Part shown: one piece after another, positions 47,857 to 57,199 of the stretch
Position numbering within the stretch: position 1 is the first letter of the stretch
Layout of the letters: every line of letters starts with the position of its first letter
NCBI RefSeq assembly: GCF_022179645.1
Contig: NZ_BPRA01000008.1
Coordinates: forward strand, 186,001-250,000
DNA from: Methylobacterium thuringiense
GTDB taxonomy: Bacteria > Pseudomonadota > Alphaproteobacteria > Rhizobiales > Beijerinckiaceae
Direction: 5' to 3'
Length of the DNA: 64,000 nucleotides
Position numbers and translations under genes: made by a program
The notes under the pieces: model-generated
The model's input: only the letters and a program-made list of their open reading frames with translations
What the model was told of the DNA's origin: nothing
Database searches by the model: none

Positions 47857-47978
47857 ATTCCGGGCAGATCTTCGTCACTTTCGTGATTCCGGCTTTCGTT
47901 TTGACGGCAGCTTACTTGGCCGTGCTCGCTCACGAGCGCGCCGGCAGGCGGCTCGATCGCAAGCCACCGGGCGAATAG
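47853..47978 (+). CDS. Tiny single-helix membrane protein
   Basis: A 41-residue frame starting at GTG 47853, which shares GTGA with the stop of the preceding gene. One membrane helix (IFVTFVIPAFVLTAAYLAVLA, given here as its position 6-26) and a basic/hydrophilic tail. No family recognised. The coupled arrangement and coherent helix argue that it is real; it might be a partner of the upstream 86-residue protein. Confidence 0.5.
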   Translation: MNSGQIFVTFVIPAFVLTAAYLAVLAHERAGRRLDRKPPGE

Positions 47979-48213
47979 CGGCACGGTCCGCAATCCGCTT
48001 ACCGTCGATCGATCAGAGCCCTTGCCGCTGCCGGACACCCCGTCTCTGCCGAAGGATGAGAGCGTGCGGATCGTGTGTTCCGCGCCCTGGCGGAGGGCGC
48101 GGACATGAGGCTCGAAGCGGCGTCGGCGGTCCCCGATCTCTCGCCCGCCGCTTGCGTGACCTCATCGTGTCCGCGAGGCGCCTCGGGCCCAGCTCTCGCG
48201 GCGCAAGGAACGC

Positions 48214-48645
48214 ATGCCCCTCTACTTCGCCTACGGCGCCAACATGGACGCGGCCGAGATGGCGATTCGCTGTCCGGCCTCGCGGCTGATCGGCCGCGGA
48301 CGTCTCAACCGGCACCGCTTCATCATCATGAAGGAGGGCTACGCCTCGGTGGTGCGGGCGCCCGGCTCCACCGTCTGGGGCGTGCTCTGGGAGCTCTCGC
48401 TCTCCGACGTGCCGGCGCTCGACCGCTACGAGGGCGTGGCAGGCGGACTGTACGTGAAGGCCTCGCAGCCGGTGACGACGGATGTCGGGATCCGTCGGGC
48501 GCTGATCTATTTCGGCCGCAGCACCGCGCCCGGCATCCCGCGGCCGGGTTATCTCGAGGATGTGCTGGCGGCGGCTCAGGCCGCGCAGTTGCCCGGTCCC
48601 TATGTCCAGGAAGTCCGCGGCTGGCTGCGGCGCGCGCGGGCTTGA
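48214..48645 (+). CDS. Gamma-glutamylcyclotransferase-like protein
   Basis: A 143-residue GGCT/AIG2-fold protein. The phosphate-binding-like signature YFAYGANM is at 4-11, followed by RLIGRGRLNRHRF and LDRYEGVAGGLYVK. Such enzymes release 5-oxoproline from gamma-glutamyl amino acids or peptides; the substrate here is not known. It lies about 70 bp before the acylphosphatase gene on the same strand. Confidence 0.82.
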   Translation: MPLYFAYGANMDAAEMAIRCPASRLIGRGRLNRHRFIIMKEGYASVVRAPGSTVWGVLWELSLSDVPALDRYEGVAGGLYVKASQPVTTDVGIRRALIYFGRSTAPGIPRPGYLEDVLAAAQAAQLPGPYVQEVRGWLRRARA

Positions 48646-48714
48646 ACGGGCGGCGCTGACGGACCCGAAAATCGCGCTACCTGATCCCCCGAACGCGACA
48701 GCCGGAGCGGCCCC

Positions 48715-48993
48715 TTGAGCGAGACCAAATCGATCCGTGTGGTGATCCGCGGCCGGGTCCAGGGCGTGTTCTATCGCAAGTGGACGCAAGGGCGTGCCCG
48801 CCAACACGGCGTTGCCGGCTGGGTCCGCAACCGGGAGGACGGGGCCGTCGAGGGCGTTTTTTCCGGGCCTGCCGACGCGGTCGATGCCCTCGTCGCCGAG
48901 TGCCGCCAGGGACCGCCCGCGGCGCGGGTCGAGGGGATCGACGTCACGGCGGCGGAACCGGTGCTTGAGCAGGGCTTCGCGGTCGTCGACTGA
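48715..48993 (+). CDS. acyP: Acylphosphatase
   Basis: A 92-residue protein with the acylphosphatase signature RGRVQGVFYRKW (catalytic Arg21) and GWVRNREDGAVEG (Asn39). It hydrolyses acyl phosphates such as acetyl phosphate or carbamoyl phosphate. The start is a TTG with a GGAG site upstream; no ATG is available in the right place. Normal family length. Confidence 0.92.
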   Translation: MSETKSIRVVIRGRVQGVFYRKWTQGRARQHGVAGWVRNREDGAVEGVFSGPADAVDALVAECRQGPPAARVEGIDVTAAEPVLEQGFAVVD

Positions 48994-49089
48994 GCGTGCA
49001 TGGCTGGCACGGGCTTGCCGAGAGCCCGCCCGCTCTATAGCCGCCCCTGATGACCGATTCCGCCTGCGCCCTCGAAGGCGCCCGACGCC

Positions 49090-49803
49090 ATGCCTGACAT
49101 CAGCGTCTTCTCCCTGCTCGACGTCGTCGCCGTGCTGTTCTTCATCGGCGCATGGCTAATCTACGGCTTCGCGGTGCAGGGCCGCAAAGGCCATCGCAGC
49201 CTCAGCCGGATCATGCATGCCCAGCGGCGGATCTGGGCCGAGCAGATGATCGCGCGCGACAACCGGGTCGTCGACACCACGATCAACGCCTCGCTGCAGA
49301 ACGGCACCGCCTTCTTCGCCTCGACCTCGCTGATCGCGCTGGGCTCGGTGCTGACGCTATCGCGCTCGGGCGACGACGTGCTGTCGCTGTTCGGCTCGCT
49401 GCCCTTGGGCGTCGTGACCACCCGGGCGACCTGGGAGATCAAGGTCGCGGGGCTGGCGATCGTGTTCGTCTACGCCTTCTTCAAGTTCTCCTGGGCCTAT
49501 CGCCTGTTCAACTACGGCGCGATCCTGATCGGCGCGGTGCCGCCGAAGGGGTCCGGCGTCGACTACGAGACGATGCAGCGGGCCGCGTATCGCGCCGCGG
49601 CCATGAACATCGCGGCCGGCAACCATTTCGACCGGGGCCAGCGGGCCTTCTTCTTCGCGCTCGCCTACCTCGGCTGGTTCGTGAGCCCCGCGGTGCTGAT
49701 CGCCGCCACCGCCGCCGTCTTCTGCGTGATGTGGCGCCGGCAATTCGCCTCGGAGATCCGCTCCGCCCTGATCGCCGACGAGGATACCCACGATGGCCGA
49801 TGA
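49090..49803 (+). CDS. DUF599 membrane protein
   Basis: A 237-residue integral membrane protein matching the DUF599 pattern. Helices lie at about 9-27 (LLDVVAVLFFIGAWLIYGF), 80-96, 118-140 (KVAGLAIVFVYAFFKFSWAY) and 195-215. Conserved polar patch NYGAILIGAVPP and RAAAMNIAAGNHFDRGQRA between helices. Function unknown. The last 11 bases overlap the next gene. Confidence 0.85.
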   Translation: MPDISVFSLLDVVAVLFFIGAWLIYGFAVQGRKGHRSLSRIMHAQRRIWAEQMIARDNRVVDTTINASLQNGTAFFASTSLIALGSVLTLSRSGDDVLSLFGSLPLGVVTTRATWEIKVAGLAIVFVYAFFKFSWAYRLFNYGAILIGAVPPKGSGVDYETMQRAAYRAAAMNIAAGNHFDRGQRAFFFALAYLGWFVSPAVLIAATAAVFCVMWRRQFASEIRSALIADEDTHDGR

Positions 49804-50059
49804 TGCCGAGATCGAATCGACGATGCTGCGCCTCGTCGCGGAGCGCGGACCGGGCAAGACCTGCTGCCCCTCGGAGGTCGCCCGTGCCCTCGGCGGCCTG
49901 CATCCGGAGGGTTGGGGACCGCTGATGCAGCCTGTGCGGCGGGTCGCCGTGCGCCTGACCAAGGAGGGCCGCATCGCGATCCTGCGCAAGGGCAAGCCGG
50001 TCGATCCCGACGATTTTCGCGGGATCTATCGGCTCGGGCCTGTCCCGGAGCAGGGCTGA
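49793..50059 (+). CDS. DUF3253 small protein
   Basis: An 88-residue protein of winged-helix-like appearance (CCPSEVARALGGLHPEGWGPLMQPVRRVAVRLTKEGRIAILRKGKPV), matching DUF3253. It could bind nucleic acid, but no function is established. It overlaps the DUF599 gene by 11 bp and ends 2 bp before the convergent YdcF-type gene stop. Confidence 0.85.
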   Translation: MADDAEIESTMLRLVAERGPGKTCCPSEVARALGGLHPEGWGPLMQPVRRVAVRLTKEGRIAILRKGKPVDPDDFRGIYRLGPVPEQG

Positions 50060-50061
50060 CG

Positions 50062-50859
50062 CTACGGCGCCGGCATCCACGCGTCGGTGTAGCCGGCGAG
50101 CTTGTAGGCGACGAGGCCGATCCATTCCTTCACGGCGAGGTCGAGCTCCAGCAGCCCGTCCGAGGCGAAGGTGTTGAACCGCGCGGCGTCGCGCGGGCCG
50201 GCCGTACGGTAATCGACCGGATAGGCCGTCACCGGGAACCCCGCCCGGCGGAAGCAGCCGACGGCGCGCGGCATGTGCCAGGCCGACGTCACGAGGAGCC
50301 AGCGCTCGCCCGGCTTCGGGGTCGCGAGTTCCGCGCTGAAGCGGGCATTCTCGCGGGTGTTGCGCGAGCGCTCCTCCAGGATCAGCCGGTCACGCGGCAC
50401 GCCGAGGGTGTCGGCGAAGCGTCCGACCGTGCCGGCCTCCGAGACCGTCCCCTCCTCGATGTTGCCGCTGCCCCCCGAGAACAGCAGGCGGGCCGCGGGA
50501 TAGCGCCGGGCGAGGTCGGCGAGGGCGATCTGCCGTTCGCCGGCGGCGTTGACCGTCAACTGGCCGCGCTCGTCGGAGATCGTCGTCATGAGGCCGCCGC
50601 CGAGGACGATGATCCCGTCGATCGGGGTACCGTCGTCGACGAAGGCCGGAAAACGGTTCTCCAGCGGCAGCAGGGTCACGGCCGCGAGGGGAAGCAGCCC
50701 CCCCGCCAGCAGCCCGAGAAAGCCGGTGATCGCGAGGATACGTCCGAAAACCCAGCCTCCCTGCGTGAACAGCAGCAGGCATCCGAGCAACCCCACGAGG
50801 ATGAAGAAATTCGAGGGGGTGATCAGGAAGAAGATGATCTTCGAGAGCGGGAAGAACAT
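50062..50859 (-). CDS. YdcF/ElyC-type DUF218 membrane protein
   Basis: A 265-residue protein with two N-terminal membrane helices (about 8-32 and 38-60) and a DUF218 domain (DGIIVLGGGLM, LLFSGGSG, EERSRNTRENARFSAEL, LLVTSAWHMPRAVGCFRRAGF). ElyC homologues influence cell-wall precursor metabolism. ATG 50859 gives the family N terminus MFFPLSKIIFF; an in-frame ATG at 50910 would add 17 hydrophilic residues. Confidence 0.85.
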   Translation of the reverse strand: MFFPLSKIIFFLITPSNFFILVGLLGCLLLFTQGGWVFGRILAITGFLGLLAGGLLPLAAVTLLPLENRFPAFVDDGTPIDGIIVLGGGLMTTISDERGQLTVNAAGERQIALADLARRYPAARLLFSGGSGNIEEGTVSEAGTVGRFADTLGVPRDRLILEERSRNTRENARFSAELATPKPGERWLLVTSAWHMPRAVGCFRRAGFPVTAYPVDYRTAGPRDAARFNTFASDGLLELDLAVKEWIGLVAYKLAGYTDAWMPAP

Positions 50860-50932
50860 GGCTGTTCCGGATCTTGCGCCGTTGGGCGCGGGGGAATGAG
50901 TCTCGGCCATGGTGGTCCGGCGACGATCGGGG

Positions 50933-51553
50933 TCAGGTCATCGGCCCTGCCAGGGCAACCAAGGCGGCCGGGCGCTGCGCGATCTCACGGTACCATCGCA
51001 CGAGATTCGGACGCTCATCGCGTGGAATCGGCAGATGCAGCCAGCGATGGACGGCACAACCCACCGCGATGTCGGCGATGCTGAAAAGCTCGCCCGCCAC
51101 GAAGGCCGTGCCGGCGAGATGGGCGTCGAGGAGCGCGGCTCCCGCTTCGGTCCTGGCGCGCGAGGCCTCGATCGCCGGCAAGTCCCGTTGTCCTTCGGGC
51201 ACCCGGATCAGCTGCCAGAAGCAGTCGCGCATACTGGGCGTGAAGGTGGTCGCCTGCCAGTCGAGCCACTGGTCGACGCGGGCGCAAGGACGGGGCTCGT
51301 CCGGCAGTGCCAGCGGCGAGCCGGGCTGGCGCGCGAGGTAGCGCAGGATCGCGTTCGACTCCCACAGCACGAAGCCGCCCTCCTCGAGGGTCGGAACGAG
51401 GCCGTTGGGGTTGAGGGCGCGGTAGGAGGGCTCGCCGACGACGCCGTGCGCCCCACCGGCGTCGCGCCGCTCGTAGGGCAGGCCGAGTTCCTCGAGCCCC
51501 CAGATCGCCTTCTGCACGTTGACGGAATTCGCCCGTCCCCACAGCCGCCGCAT
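50933..51553 (-). CDS. Glutathione S-transferase
   Basis: A 206-residue GST. The N-terminal thioredoxin-fold domain has NSVNVQKAIWGLEELGLPYERRDAGG and the cis-Pro/glutathione-binding GLVPTLEEGGFVLWESNAILRYL (about 49-72). The C-terminal helical domain contains FSIADIAVG. The Ser10-like residue in WGRANSVNV suggests a Ser/Cys-type theta/beta GST. Substrate unknown. Confidence 0.9.
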   Translation of the reverse strand: MRRLWGRANSVNVQKAIWGLEELGLPYERRDAGGAHGVVGEPSYRALNPNGLVPTLEEGGFVLWESNAILRYLARQPGSPLALPDEPRPCARVDQWLDWQATTFTPSMRDCFWQLIRVPEGQRDLPAIEASRARTEAGAALLDAHLAGTAFVAGELFSIADIAVGCAVHRWLHLPIPRDERPNLVRWYREIAQRPAALVALAGPMT

Positions 51554-51656
51554 CACACCGCCTCCACTCGATCGCACCGGGTGCCGTGTCTCTTCCCCTC
51601 CCAACGAGGGGGAGGAGAGTGCCCGCTTCGATCGCACCCCTCATCAGGAACTCGCA

Positions 51657-52712
51657 TCAGGCGTCCTCGTCTCGCTCGGGCGGATAGGCGTGCTCGACGC
51701 CTCCCGGATCGGTGACGCGGTGGCCCTCGCCGGCCTCCTGCAAATAGCCCGGCCCGACAGGCACCTTGCCGTGGCCGCCGGGGATGTCGAGGACGTAGGT
51801 CGGCTGCGCGAGGCCGGACAGGGTCGCCCGCAAGGTCCGCATCAGCGCCTGTCCCTGGGGCAGGCTCGTCCGAAAGTGGCCGGTGCCCGGGGCGAGATCG
51901 CCGTGGTGCAGGTAGTAGGGCTTGATCCGGTTCTCGACGAAGCCGCGCATCAGGGCGGTCAGCGTCTCGGAATCGTCGTTGATTCCGGCGAGCAGCACGC
52001 TCTGGCTCACCATCGGAAGCCCTGCATCGACGAGCCGGGCGATGGCTTGTCGCGCGGCCGGCGTGAATTCCCGCGGGTGGTTGGCGTGGAGCGCCACGAA
52101 GACGGCGCCGCGAAAACCCTTCAGGGCGGCGACGAGGGCGTCGGTGACGCTTGCCGGGTCCACCACCGGCACGCGGGTATGGATGCGAAGCACGCGGACA
52201 TGCGGGATCGCACCGAGCGCCTCGGCGATCGCCGCGAGCCGGCGCGGCGACAGGGCGAACGGATCGCCCCCGGTGAGCACGACCTCCCAGATACCGGGGT
52301 CGCCGGCGATATACGCATACGCTGCAGTCAGTTGCGCGTCGCTCAGGGTCCCGAGCCCGTCGGGTCCCACCATCTCGCGGCGGAAGCAGAACCGGCAATA
52401 GACCGGGCAGACATGCAGGGGTTTGAGCAGCACGCGGTCGGGATAGCGGTGGACCAGACCGGGCAAGGGCTCGTGAACGGAGTCGCCGATCGGATCGGCC
52501 CGCTCGGTGGGATGCGTCTCCAGTTCATCGGTGCGTGGCACGAACTGGCGCGCGATCGGGTCGGCCGGATCGGCCGCGTCGATCAACTCGGCCATGTCGG
52601 CGGTGAGCGAGACGGCGTAGCGCGCCGCGACGGCCTCGAGGCCCGGAAGGTCCTCGGGCCGGGCCAGCCCGGCGCGGGCGAGGTCGGCGGGACTGCGCAA
52701 GGCCCGGGTCAC
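51657..52712 (-). CDS. epmB: EF-P (R)-beta-lysine synthase, lysine 2,3-aminomutase family
   Basis: A 351-residue radical-SAM, PLP-dependent aminomutase. The cluster motif is C102-x3-C106-x2-C109 (VCPVYCRFCF), the SAM/PLP region has EVVLTGGDPF, and the PLP lysine is probably in DIPGGHGK. It is shorter than clostridial LAM and lacks its C-terminal zinc region, as EpmB does. It makes (R)-beta-lysine for EF-P modification. The GTG start overlaps the epmA stop by 4 bp (GTGA). Confidence 0.93.
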   Translation of the reverse strand: MTRALRSPADLARAGLARPEDLPGLEAVAARYAVSLTADMAELIDAADPADPIARQFVPRTDELETHPTERADPIGDSVHEPLPGLVHRYPDRVLLKPLHVCPVYCRFCFRREMVGPDGLGTLSDAQLTAAYAYIAGDPGIWEVVLTGGDPFALSPRRLAAIAEALGAIPHVRVLRIHTRVPVVDPASVTDALVAALKGFRGAVFVALHANHPREFTPAARQAIARLVDAGLPMVSQSVLLAGINDDSETLTALMRGFVENRIKPYYLHHGDLAPGTGHFRTSLPQGQALMRTLRATLSGLAQPTYVLDIPGGHGKVPVGPGYLQEAGEGHRVTDPGGVEHAYPPERDEDA

Positions 52713-53776
52713 GCGTCGCTTCCTCGGGCGACGGGCGTCCAGACCACGTCGTCGATGCGCGGCGCGCCTGTGGCCAGCATTACCAGCCGGTCGAAGCCGA
52801 GGGCGATGCCCGACGCCTCCGGCATGATCGCGAGGGCGTCCAGGAAATCTTCGTCGATGGGATAGCGCTCGCCGTAGACGCGGGCCTTCTCGTCCATCTC
52901 GGCCTCGAAGCGGCGGCGCTGCTCGGCCGGATTCGTCAATTCGCCAAAGGCGTTGGCAAGCTCGACACCGCAGGCGTAGAGCTCGAAGCGCTCGGCGACG
53001 CGCGGGTCCGACGGGCTTGGCCGGGCCAGCGCCGCTTCGCTCACCGGATATTCGCAGAGCAGGGTCGGACGCCCGTCGCCGAGATGCGGCTCGATCAGGC
53101 CGACCAGGATGCGGGAATAGAGATCGGCCCAGGTGTCGTCCTCCGCGACGCGCAGGCCGCGTGCGGCGATGGCCGAGGCCAGCGCATCGCGGTCGGTGCC
53201 GCCGTCGCGCGCCATCGTGGCGAGCAGATCAATGCCGGCATGACGCGCGAAGGCCTCGGCCACGCTCAGCCGCTCGAAGGGGGCGAACGGGTCGGCCTCG
53301 CGGCCCCGATAGGTCAGGCGCGGCACGCCGGCCGTCTCGGCGGCGAGCCCCAGCACCTCGGCGCAGTCGCGCATCAGCGCCGCGTAGCCCTCGTTCGCCC
53401 GGTACCACTCGACCATGGTGAACTCGGGATGGTGCAGCGGGCCGCGCTCGCGGTTGCGGAAGACCTTGGCGATGCTCAGGATCTTCGTCTCGCCGGCCGC
53501 CAGCAGCTTCTTGCAGGCGAATTCCGGCGAGGTGTGGAGATAGAGTGTCTCGCGCAGGCCGTCGTGCCGGATCGCCTCGGTCGCGAAGGCCGAGAGATGC
53601 GCCTCGTTGCCCGGCGAGACCTGCAGGCAGGCAGCCTCGACCTCGACGAAATCCCGAGTGGAAAAATGCGCCCGCAGGGCCGCCTGGATGCGGTTGCGCG
53701 TCAGCAGGAGCGGGCGGCGATCCGCATGGATCCGCGGCTGCCACCAGGGGGAGGGGCAGGGGGAGGAAGACGTCAC
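52709..53776 (-). CDS. epmA: EF-P lysine lysyltransferase (EpmA/PoxA/GenX)
   Basis: A 355-residue class II LysRS paralogue without the anticodon-binding domain, which attaches beta-lysine to EF-P. Motif 2 is FRNRERGPLHHPEFTMVEWYRA and motif 3 is SGIALGFDRLVM; the active site holds CGVELANAFGEL. The GTG at 53776 matches the family start (…WWQPRIHADRR); GTG 53815 is an alternative. Transcribed with epmB and divergent from efp. Confidence 0.93.
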   Translation of the reverse strand: MTSSSPCPSPWWQPRIHADRRPLLLTRNRIQAALRAHFSTRDFVEVEAACLQVSPGNEAHLSAFATEAIRHDGLRETLYLHTSPEFACKKLLAAGETKILSIAKVFRNRERGPLHHPEFTMVEWYRANEGYAALMRDCAEVLGLAAETAGVPRLTYRGREADPFAPFERLSVAEAFARHAGIDLLATMARDGGTDRDALASAIAARGLRVAEDDTWADLYSRILVGLIEPHLGDGRPTLLCEYPVSEAALARPSPSDPRVAERFELYACGVELANAFGELTNPAEQRRRFEAEMDEKARVYGERYPIDEDFLDALAIMPEASGIALGFDRLVMLATGAPRIDDVVWTPVARGSDA

Positions 53777-53907
53777 GCTTCGCCGGCTCTTCTGTTGTCG
53801 GGTCTCGGCTGGCACGAACGCGGCGGATGGGCTAGGGGCTGCAAGAATATCTCGCTCCGGCGCCGCCGCACCGGCCCGGCGCCCTCGTCAAAACAAGGTC
53901 TACGCTC

Positions 53908-54474
53908 GTGAAGGTGATCGCCTCGACGCTCCGCAAGGGCAATGTCGTCGACAAGGACGGCAAGCTCTACGTCATCCTGACGGCGGAGAACATCCACCCC
54001 GGCAAGGGCACGCCGGTGACGCAGCTCGACATGCGCCGGATCAGCGACGGCGTGAAGGTGTCGGAGCGCTACCGCACCACCGAGCAGGTCGAGCGCGCCT
54101 TCGTCGAGGACCGCGAGCACACCTTCCTCTACAGCGACGGCGAGGGCTTCCACTTCATGAATCCCGAGACCTACGAGCAGCTTGCGGTCCCCGAGGACGT
54201 GGTCGGCTCCTCCGCGCCCTACCTGCAGGAGGGCATGGCCGTGATGCTCTCGCAGCACAACGGCGTGCCGCTGACGATCGAGCTGCCCCAGCGCGTGACC
54301 CTCGAGATCGTCGAGACCGAGCCGGCCATGAAGGGCCAGACCGCCTCGTCCTCCTACAAGCCGGCGATCCTCTCGAACGGCGTGCGGACCTCGGTCCCGC
54401 CCCATGTCGCGACCGGAACCCGCGTCGTCATCCTGACCGCCGATGGCTCCTACGTCGAGCGCGCCAAGGACTGA
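53908..54474 (+). CDS. efp: Elongation factor P
   Basis: A 188-residue, three-domain beta protein that rescues ribosomes stalled at polyproline. The modifiable loop reads HPGKGTP with Lys33, the lysine modified by EpmA/EpmB, in agreement with the neighbouring genes. GTG start. It lies 131 bp from the epmA start, so a shared divergent promoter region is likely. Confidence 0.95.
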   Translation: MKVIASTLRKGNVVDKDGKLYVILTAENIHPGKGTPVTQLDMRRISDGVKVSERYRTTEQVERAFVEDREHTFLYSDGEGFHFMNPETYEQLAVPEDVVGSSAPYLQEGMAVMLSQHNGVPLTIELPQRVTLEIVETEPAMKGQTASSSYKPAILSNGVRTSVPPHVATGTRVVILTADGSYVERAKD

Positions 54475-54495
54475 TTTCTCTAAGAAACCAAGAGC

Positions 54496-55515
54496 TTACG
54501 GCGGAGGCGCGGTGCCCTCCGCCGCCTCGTAGCATTGCCGCGAGAGGTTCTGCGCCTTCGCCCGCTCCTCCAGGGTGAAGGCCGCGCCTGTCGCCCACAA
54601 TCCCTCCCGGCGGAGCGCGTCGGCAACGCAGCGGCTGGCGATCCGGCAGGCATCGGGACCGCCGCCGGTGCGGACGCAATTGCCCTGGAATTCCTTGCGG
54701 AACTCGGCGACGCCCGCCTTCGGATGCGGCCCGGTCAAGCTGACGAGGCCGTAGACCAAGCCGAAAAGTACGGGCTGGTGAACGAGATAGACGGCGAGGC
54801 TGTGACGCCCCGCGAAGGCCGCAGCCCGGCCGATCCGCCCCGTTGCCCGCCATGTCGCGAGGCGTGAGCGCAGGAAGACCGGCAGTCCGGCCAGGGCCAG
54901 GGCGATGCCGGCGAGGACGATGCCGAACCAGGGAAACAGCGGCACCCAGTCGTTCGTCTGTGGCAGGCGGCTGCCGAGACCCAGGAAAAACAGCTCCGGC
55001 GCTTCGAGCAGCGGGTGCCGCAACGCGGTGCTGCCGAGGATGAACACGATGCTCGCCAGGACGCTTGCCGGGAGGCTCACCGCACTGGGCATGAGGAGCA
55101 GCGGCAGGGCCAGGATGCTGGCCACGGCGATGCAATGCAGGATCCCGAAGAAGATGAATCCGTCCGGCATGAACCCGTAGGTCACGGCGGTGATCAGGAT
55201 CGCGGCGCCGCCGATTCGGCCCAAGCGGAGCAGGTAGGGGCGCGGGCGCAGGCCGTCGCGGGTCGCGAGGACGAGGCCGATTCCGACGAGCAGCAGGAAG
55301 CTGCCGGCGATCGCGTGGGCGGCGAGGCGGCCGGCGGGGGTCAGCGCGGCGTTGAGCGGCGTGACCTTCAGGAAGCCGAGATCCCAGGTGAGATGGTAGG
55401 CCGCCATCGCCAGCAGCGCCGCGCCGCGGGCGGCGTCGATCGCGTCGATGCGGCGGACGGGGCGGGAAACGTGCGGGGCCGGATCGGCCTTGGCGGTCGG
55501 GCTGGCGTCGAGCAT
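54496..55515 (-). CDS. DUF1624 heparan-alpha-glucosaminide N-acetyltransferase-like membrane protein
   Basis: A 339-residue polytopic membrane protein. The N-terminal signature RRIDAIDAARGAALLAMAAYHLTWDLGF (about 21-48) is typical of the DUF1624/acyltransferase group, followed by about seven further helices and a C-terminal periplasmic-looking tail with four Cys (NCVRTGGGPDACRIASRC, given as positions about 284-301). Possibly transfers acyl groups to sugars; substrate unknown. ATG 55515 chosen. Confidence 0.82.
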   Translation of the reverse strand: MLDASPTAKADPAPHVSRPVRRIDAIDAARGAALLAMAAYHLTWDLGFLKVTPLNAALTPAGRLAAHAIAGSFLLLVGIGLVLATRDGLRPRPYLLRLGRIGGAAILITAVTYGFMPDGFIFFGILHCIAVASILALPLLLMPSAVSLPASVLASIVFILGSTALRHPLLEAPELFFLGLGSRLPQTNDWVPLFPWFGIVLAGIALALAGLPVFLRSRLATWRATGRIGRAAAFAGRHSLAVYLVHQPVLFGLVYGLVSLTGPHPKAGVAEFRKEFQGNCVRTGGGPDACRIASRCVADALRREGLWATGAAFTLEERAKAQNLSRQCYEAAEGTAPPP

Positions 55516-55810
55516 GGCGTTGCGCCTAGCATTCCTGCGGGGCGCGAGCGATGCCCCGGAGGGGCGGGCGGGCTCTCTCGAAAACGTGACCGGCCTCTCC
55601 CACACTCGCCAATACCGCGAGTTCGCGCCGCGAAAACGCGTACCGGTCGTAAGTTATCCCGGCCATGACTGTGGCAAGACTGCCGAATCACCGAAAAATG
55701 CAATGTTCGAGGGCAGTCCTGCCGAGCGAACGGGCTTCCGCCGATTCCGGACTTTGTTAATTTACCGTGAGAATCGCACGACGTGATTCGGTTCGGTGCG
55801 GGTTGCTTAC

Positions 55811-56419
55811 ATGTCGAACGATCACGGAATGGGCGATCTCGGGCTGTTCGGGTCGAGGCTGGCGGACGACGCCGTGCCGTCGGGCCATGACGCCGAGCGT
55901 CCGGTCGACCTCGTCGAGGTCGCCGGCCACATCAAGTGGTTCGACGTCTCCAAGGGTTTCGGCTTCATCGTCCCGGACGACGGCTCGCCCGACATCCTGC
56001 TGCACGTCACCTGCCTGCGCCGCGACGGCCACCAGAACGCCAGCGAGGGCGCCCGCATCGTCGTCGAGGCCATCGAGCGGCCGCGCGGCTGGCAGGCCTT
56101 CCGCGTGATCTCCATCGACCAGTCGAGCGCCACCCACCCCTCCGAGCTGCCGCTGCCGCGCACCCATGTCAGCGTCACGCCGACGAGCGGGCTCGAGACC
56201 GCGGTGGTGAAGTGGTTCAACCGCCTGCGCGGCTTCGGCTTCCTCTCCTGCGGGGAGGGCACGCCGGACATCTTCGTGCACATGGAGACCCTGCGCCGCT
56301 ACGGCATCGCCGAGCTGAAGCCGGGCGATACCGTCCTGGTGCGCTACGGCGACGGCTCGAAGGGTGCTATGGCGGCGGAAGTCCGCCTCGTCGACGGGGC
56401 GCTTCCCAGCTCCCACTGA
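55811..56419 (+). CDS. Double cold-shock-domain protein
   Basis: A 202-residue protein with two cold-shock domains, residues about 37-103 and 129-195. Each has RNP1 (KGFGF 48-52, RGFGF 140-144) and RNP2 (DILLHV, DIFVHM). They bind single-stranded nucleic acid. The 36-residue N-terminal extension is hydrophilic. This two-domain layout is common in alphaproteobacteria. ATG 55811 chosen over an in-frame GTG five codons earlier. Confidence 0.92.
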   Translation: MSNDHGMGDLGLFGSRLADDAVPSGHDAERPVDLVEVAGHIKWFDVSKGFGFIVPDDGSPDILLHVTCLRRDGHQNASEGARIVVEAIERPRGWQAFRVISIDQSSATHPSELPLPRTHVSVTPTSGLETAVVKWFNRLRGFGFLSCGEGTPDIFVHMETLRRYGIAELKPGDTVLVRYGDGSKGAMAAEVRLVDGALPSSH

Positions 56420-56435
56420 CGGTTTGCCCTTCGCG

Positions 56436-56948
56436 ATGGTTTCACAAAGCCCGCTTCGCCGCCGCCTCGCCCAGGCCCTGATCGCCGCCCTGCTCGCCGG
56501 CCCGGCCTTCGCCGTCGCCGTTCATGCCGAGATGCCTGCCGACGACATGGCGGCGGCGCGCACCGAGCCCCTCGGCATCGCATCGAAGAAAAACGGCCGC
56601 CACGCCTTCAAGGTCGAGGTGATGCGCAACGACGCCGACCGCGCCCGCGGCCTGATGTTCCGCAAGGCCATGGCGGCCGACCGCGGCATGCTGTTCGATT
56701 TCGAGCAGGTGCAGCCGGTCAACATGTGGATGAAGAACACCTACCTGTCCCTCGACATGGTGTTCATCCGGCCAGACGGCACCATCGCCCGCATCGCCGC
56801 CGACACCGAGCCGCTGTCGACCAAGGTGATCGCGTCCGGGGAACCGATCCTCGCCGTGCTCGAACTCAATGCCGGCACCACCGACAAACTCGGCATCCGG
56901 CCCGGCGACCGGGTCGAGCACGCGCTGTTCAAGGGCAGGGGGCGCTGA
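56436..56948 (+). CDS. DUF192 exported protein
   Basis: A 170-residue protein with a signal peptide (about 8-31) followed by a DUF192 domain (FKVEVMRNDADRARGLMFRK, MLFDFEQVQPVNMWMKNTYLSLDMVFI). The small beta barrel is widespread in exported proteins; function unknown. It follows the cold-shock gene by 16 bp and is probably co-transcribed. Confidence 0.88.
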   Translation: MVSQSPLRRRLAQALIAALLAGPAFAVAVHAEMPADDMAAARTEPLGIASKKNGRHAFKVEVMRNDADRARGLMFRKAMAADRGMLFDFEQVQPVNMWMKNTYLSLDMVFIRPDGTIARIAADTEPLSTKVIASGEPILAVLELNAGTTDKLGIRPGDRVEHALFKGRGR

Positions 56949-57199
56949 TCCTCGCGGCGCCACGCACCGACGGCACCTTCGGAATGCGCGAAATCCGCGT
57001 CGGTATGCCCGTGCTGGCGCCGATCGGCCTTCTCGCCGGGGCCACCCTCGCCAGGACGCCCTGAAGCCAAGACGCCCTTAAGCCAGGCCGCGGGGCGAGC
57101 CGGTCCGATCAAGCGAAAACGCTCCGAGCCGACGGGCTCTGCGCTTTCAGCCTTCGGCCGCAACCCCGATCGCGTCGGCGCCCAGGGAGAGGCGCAGCG

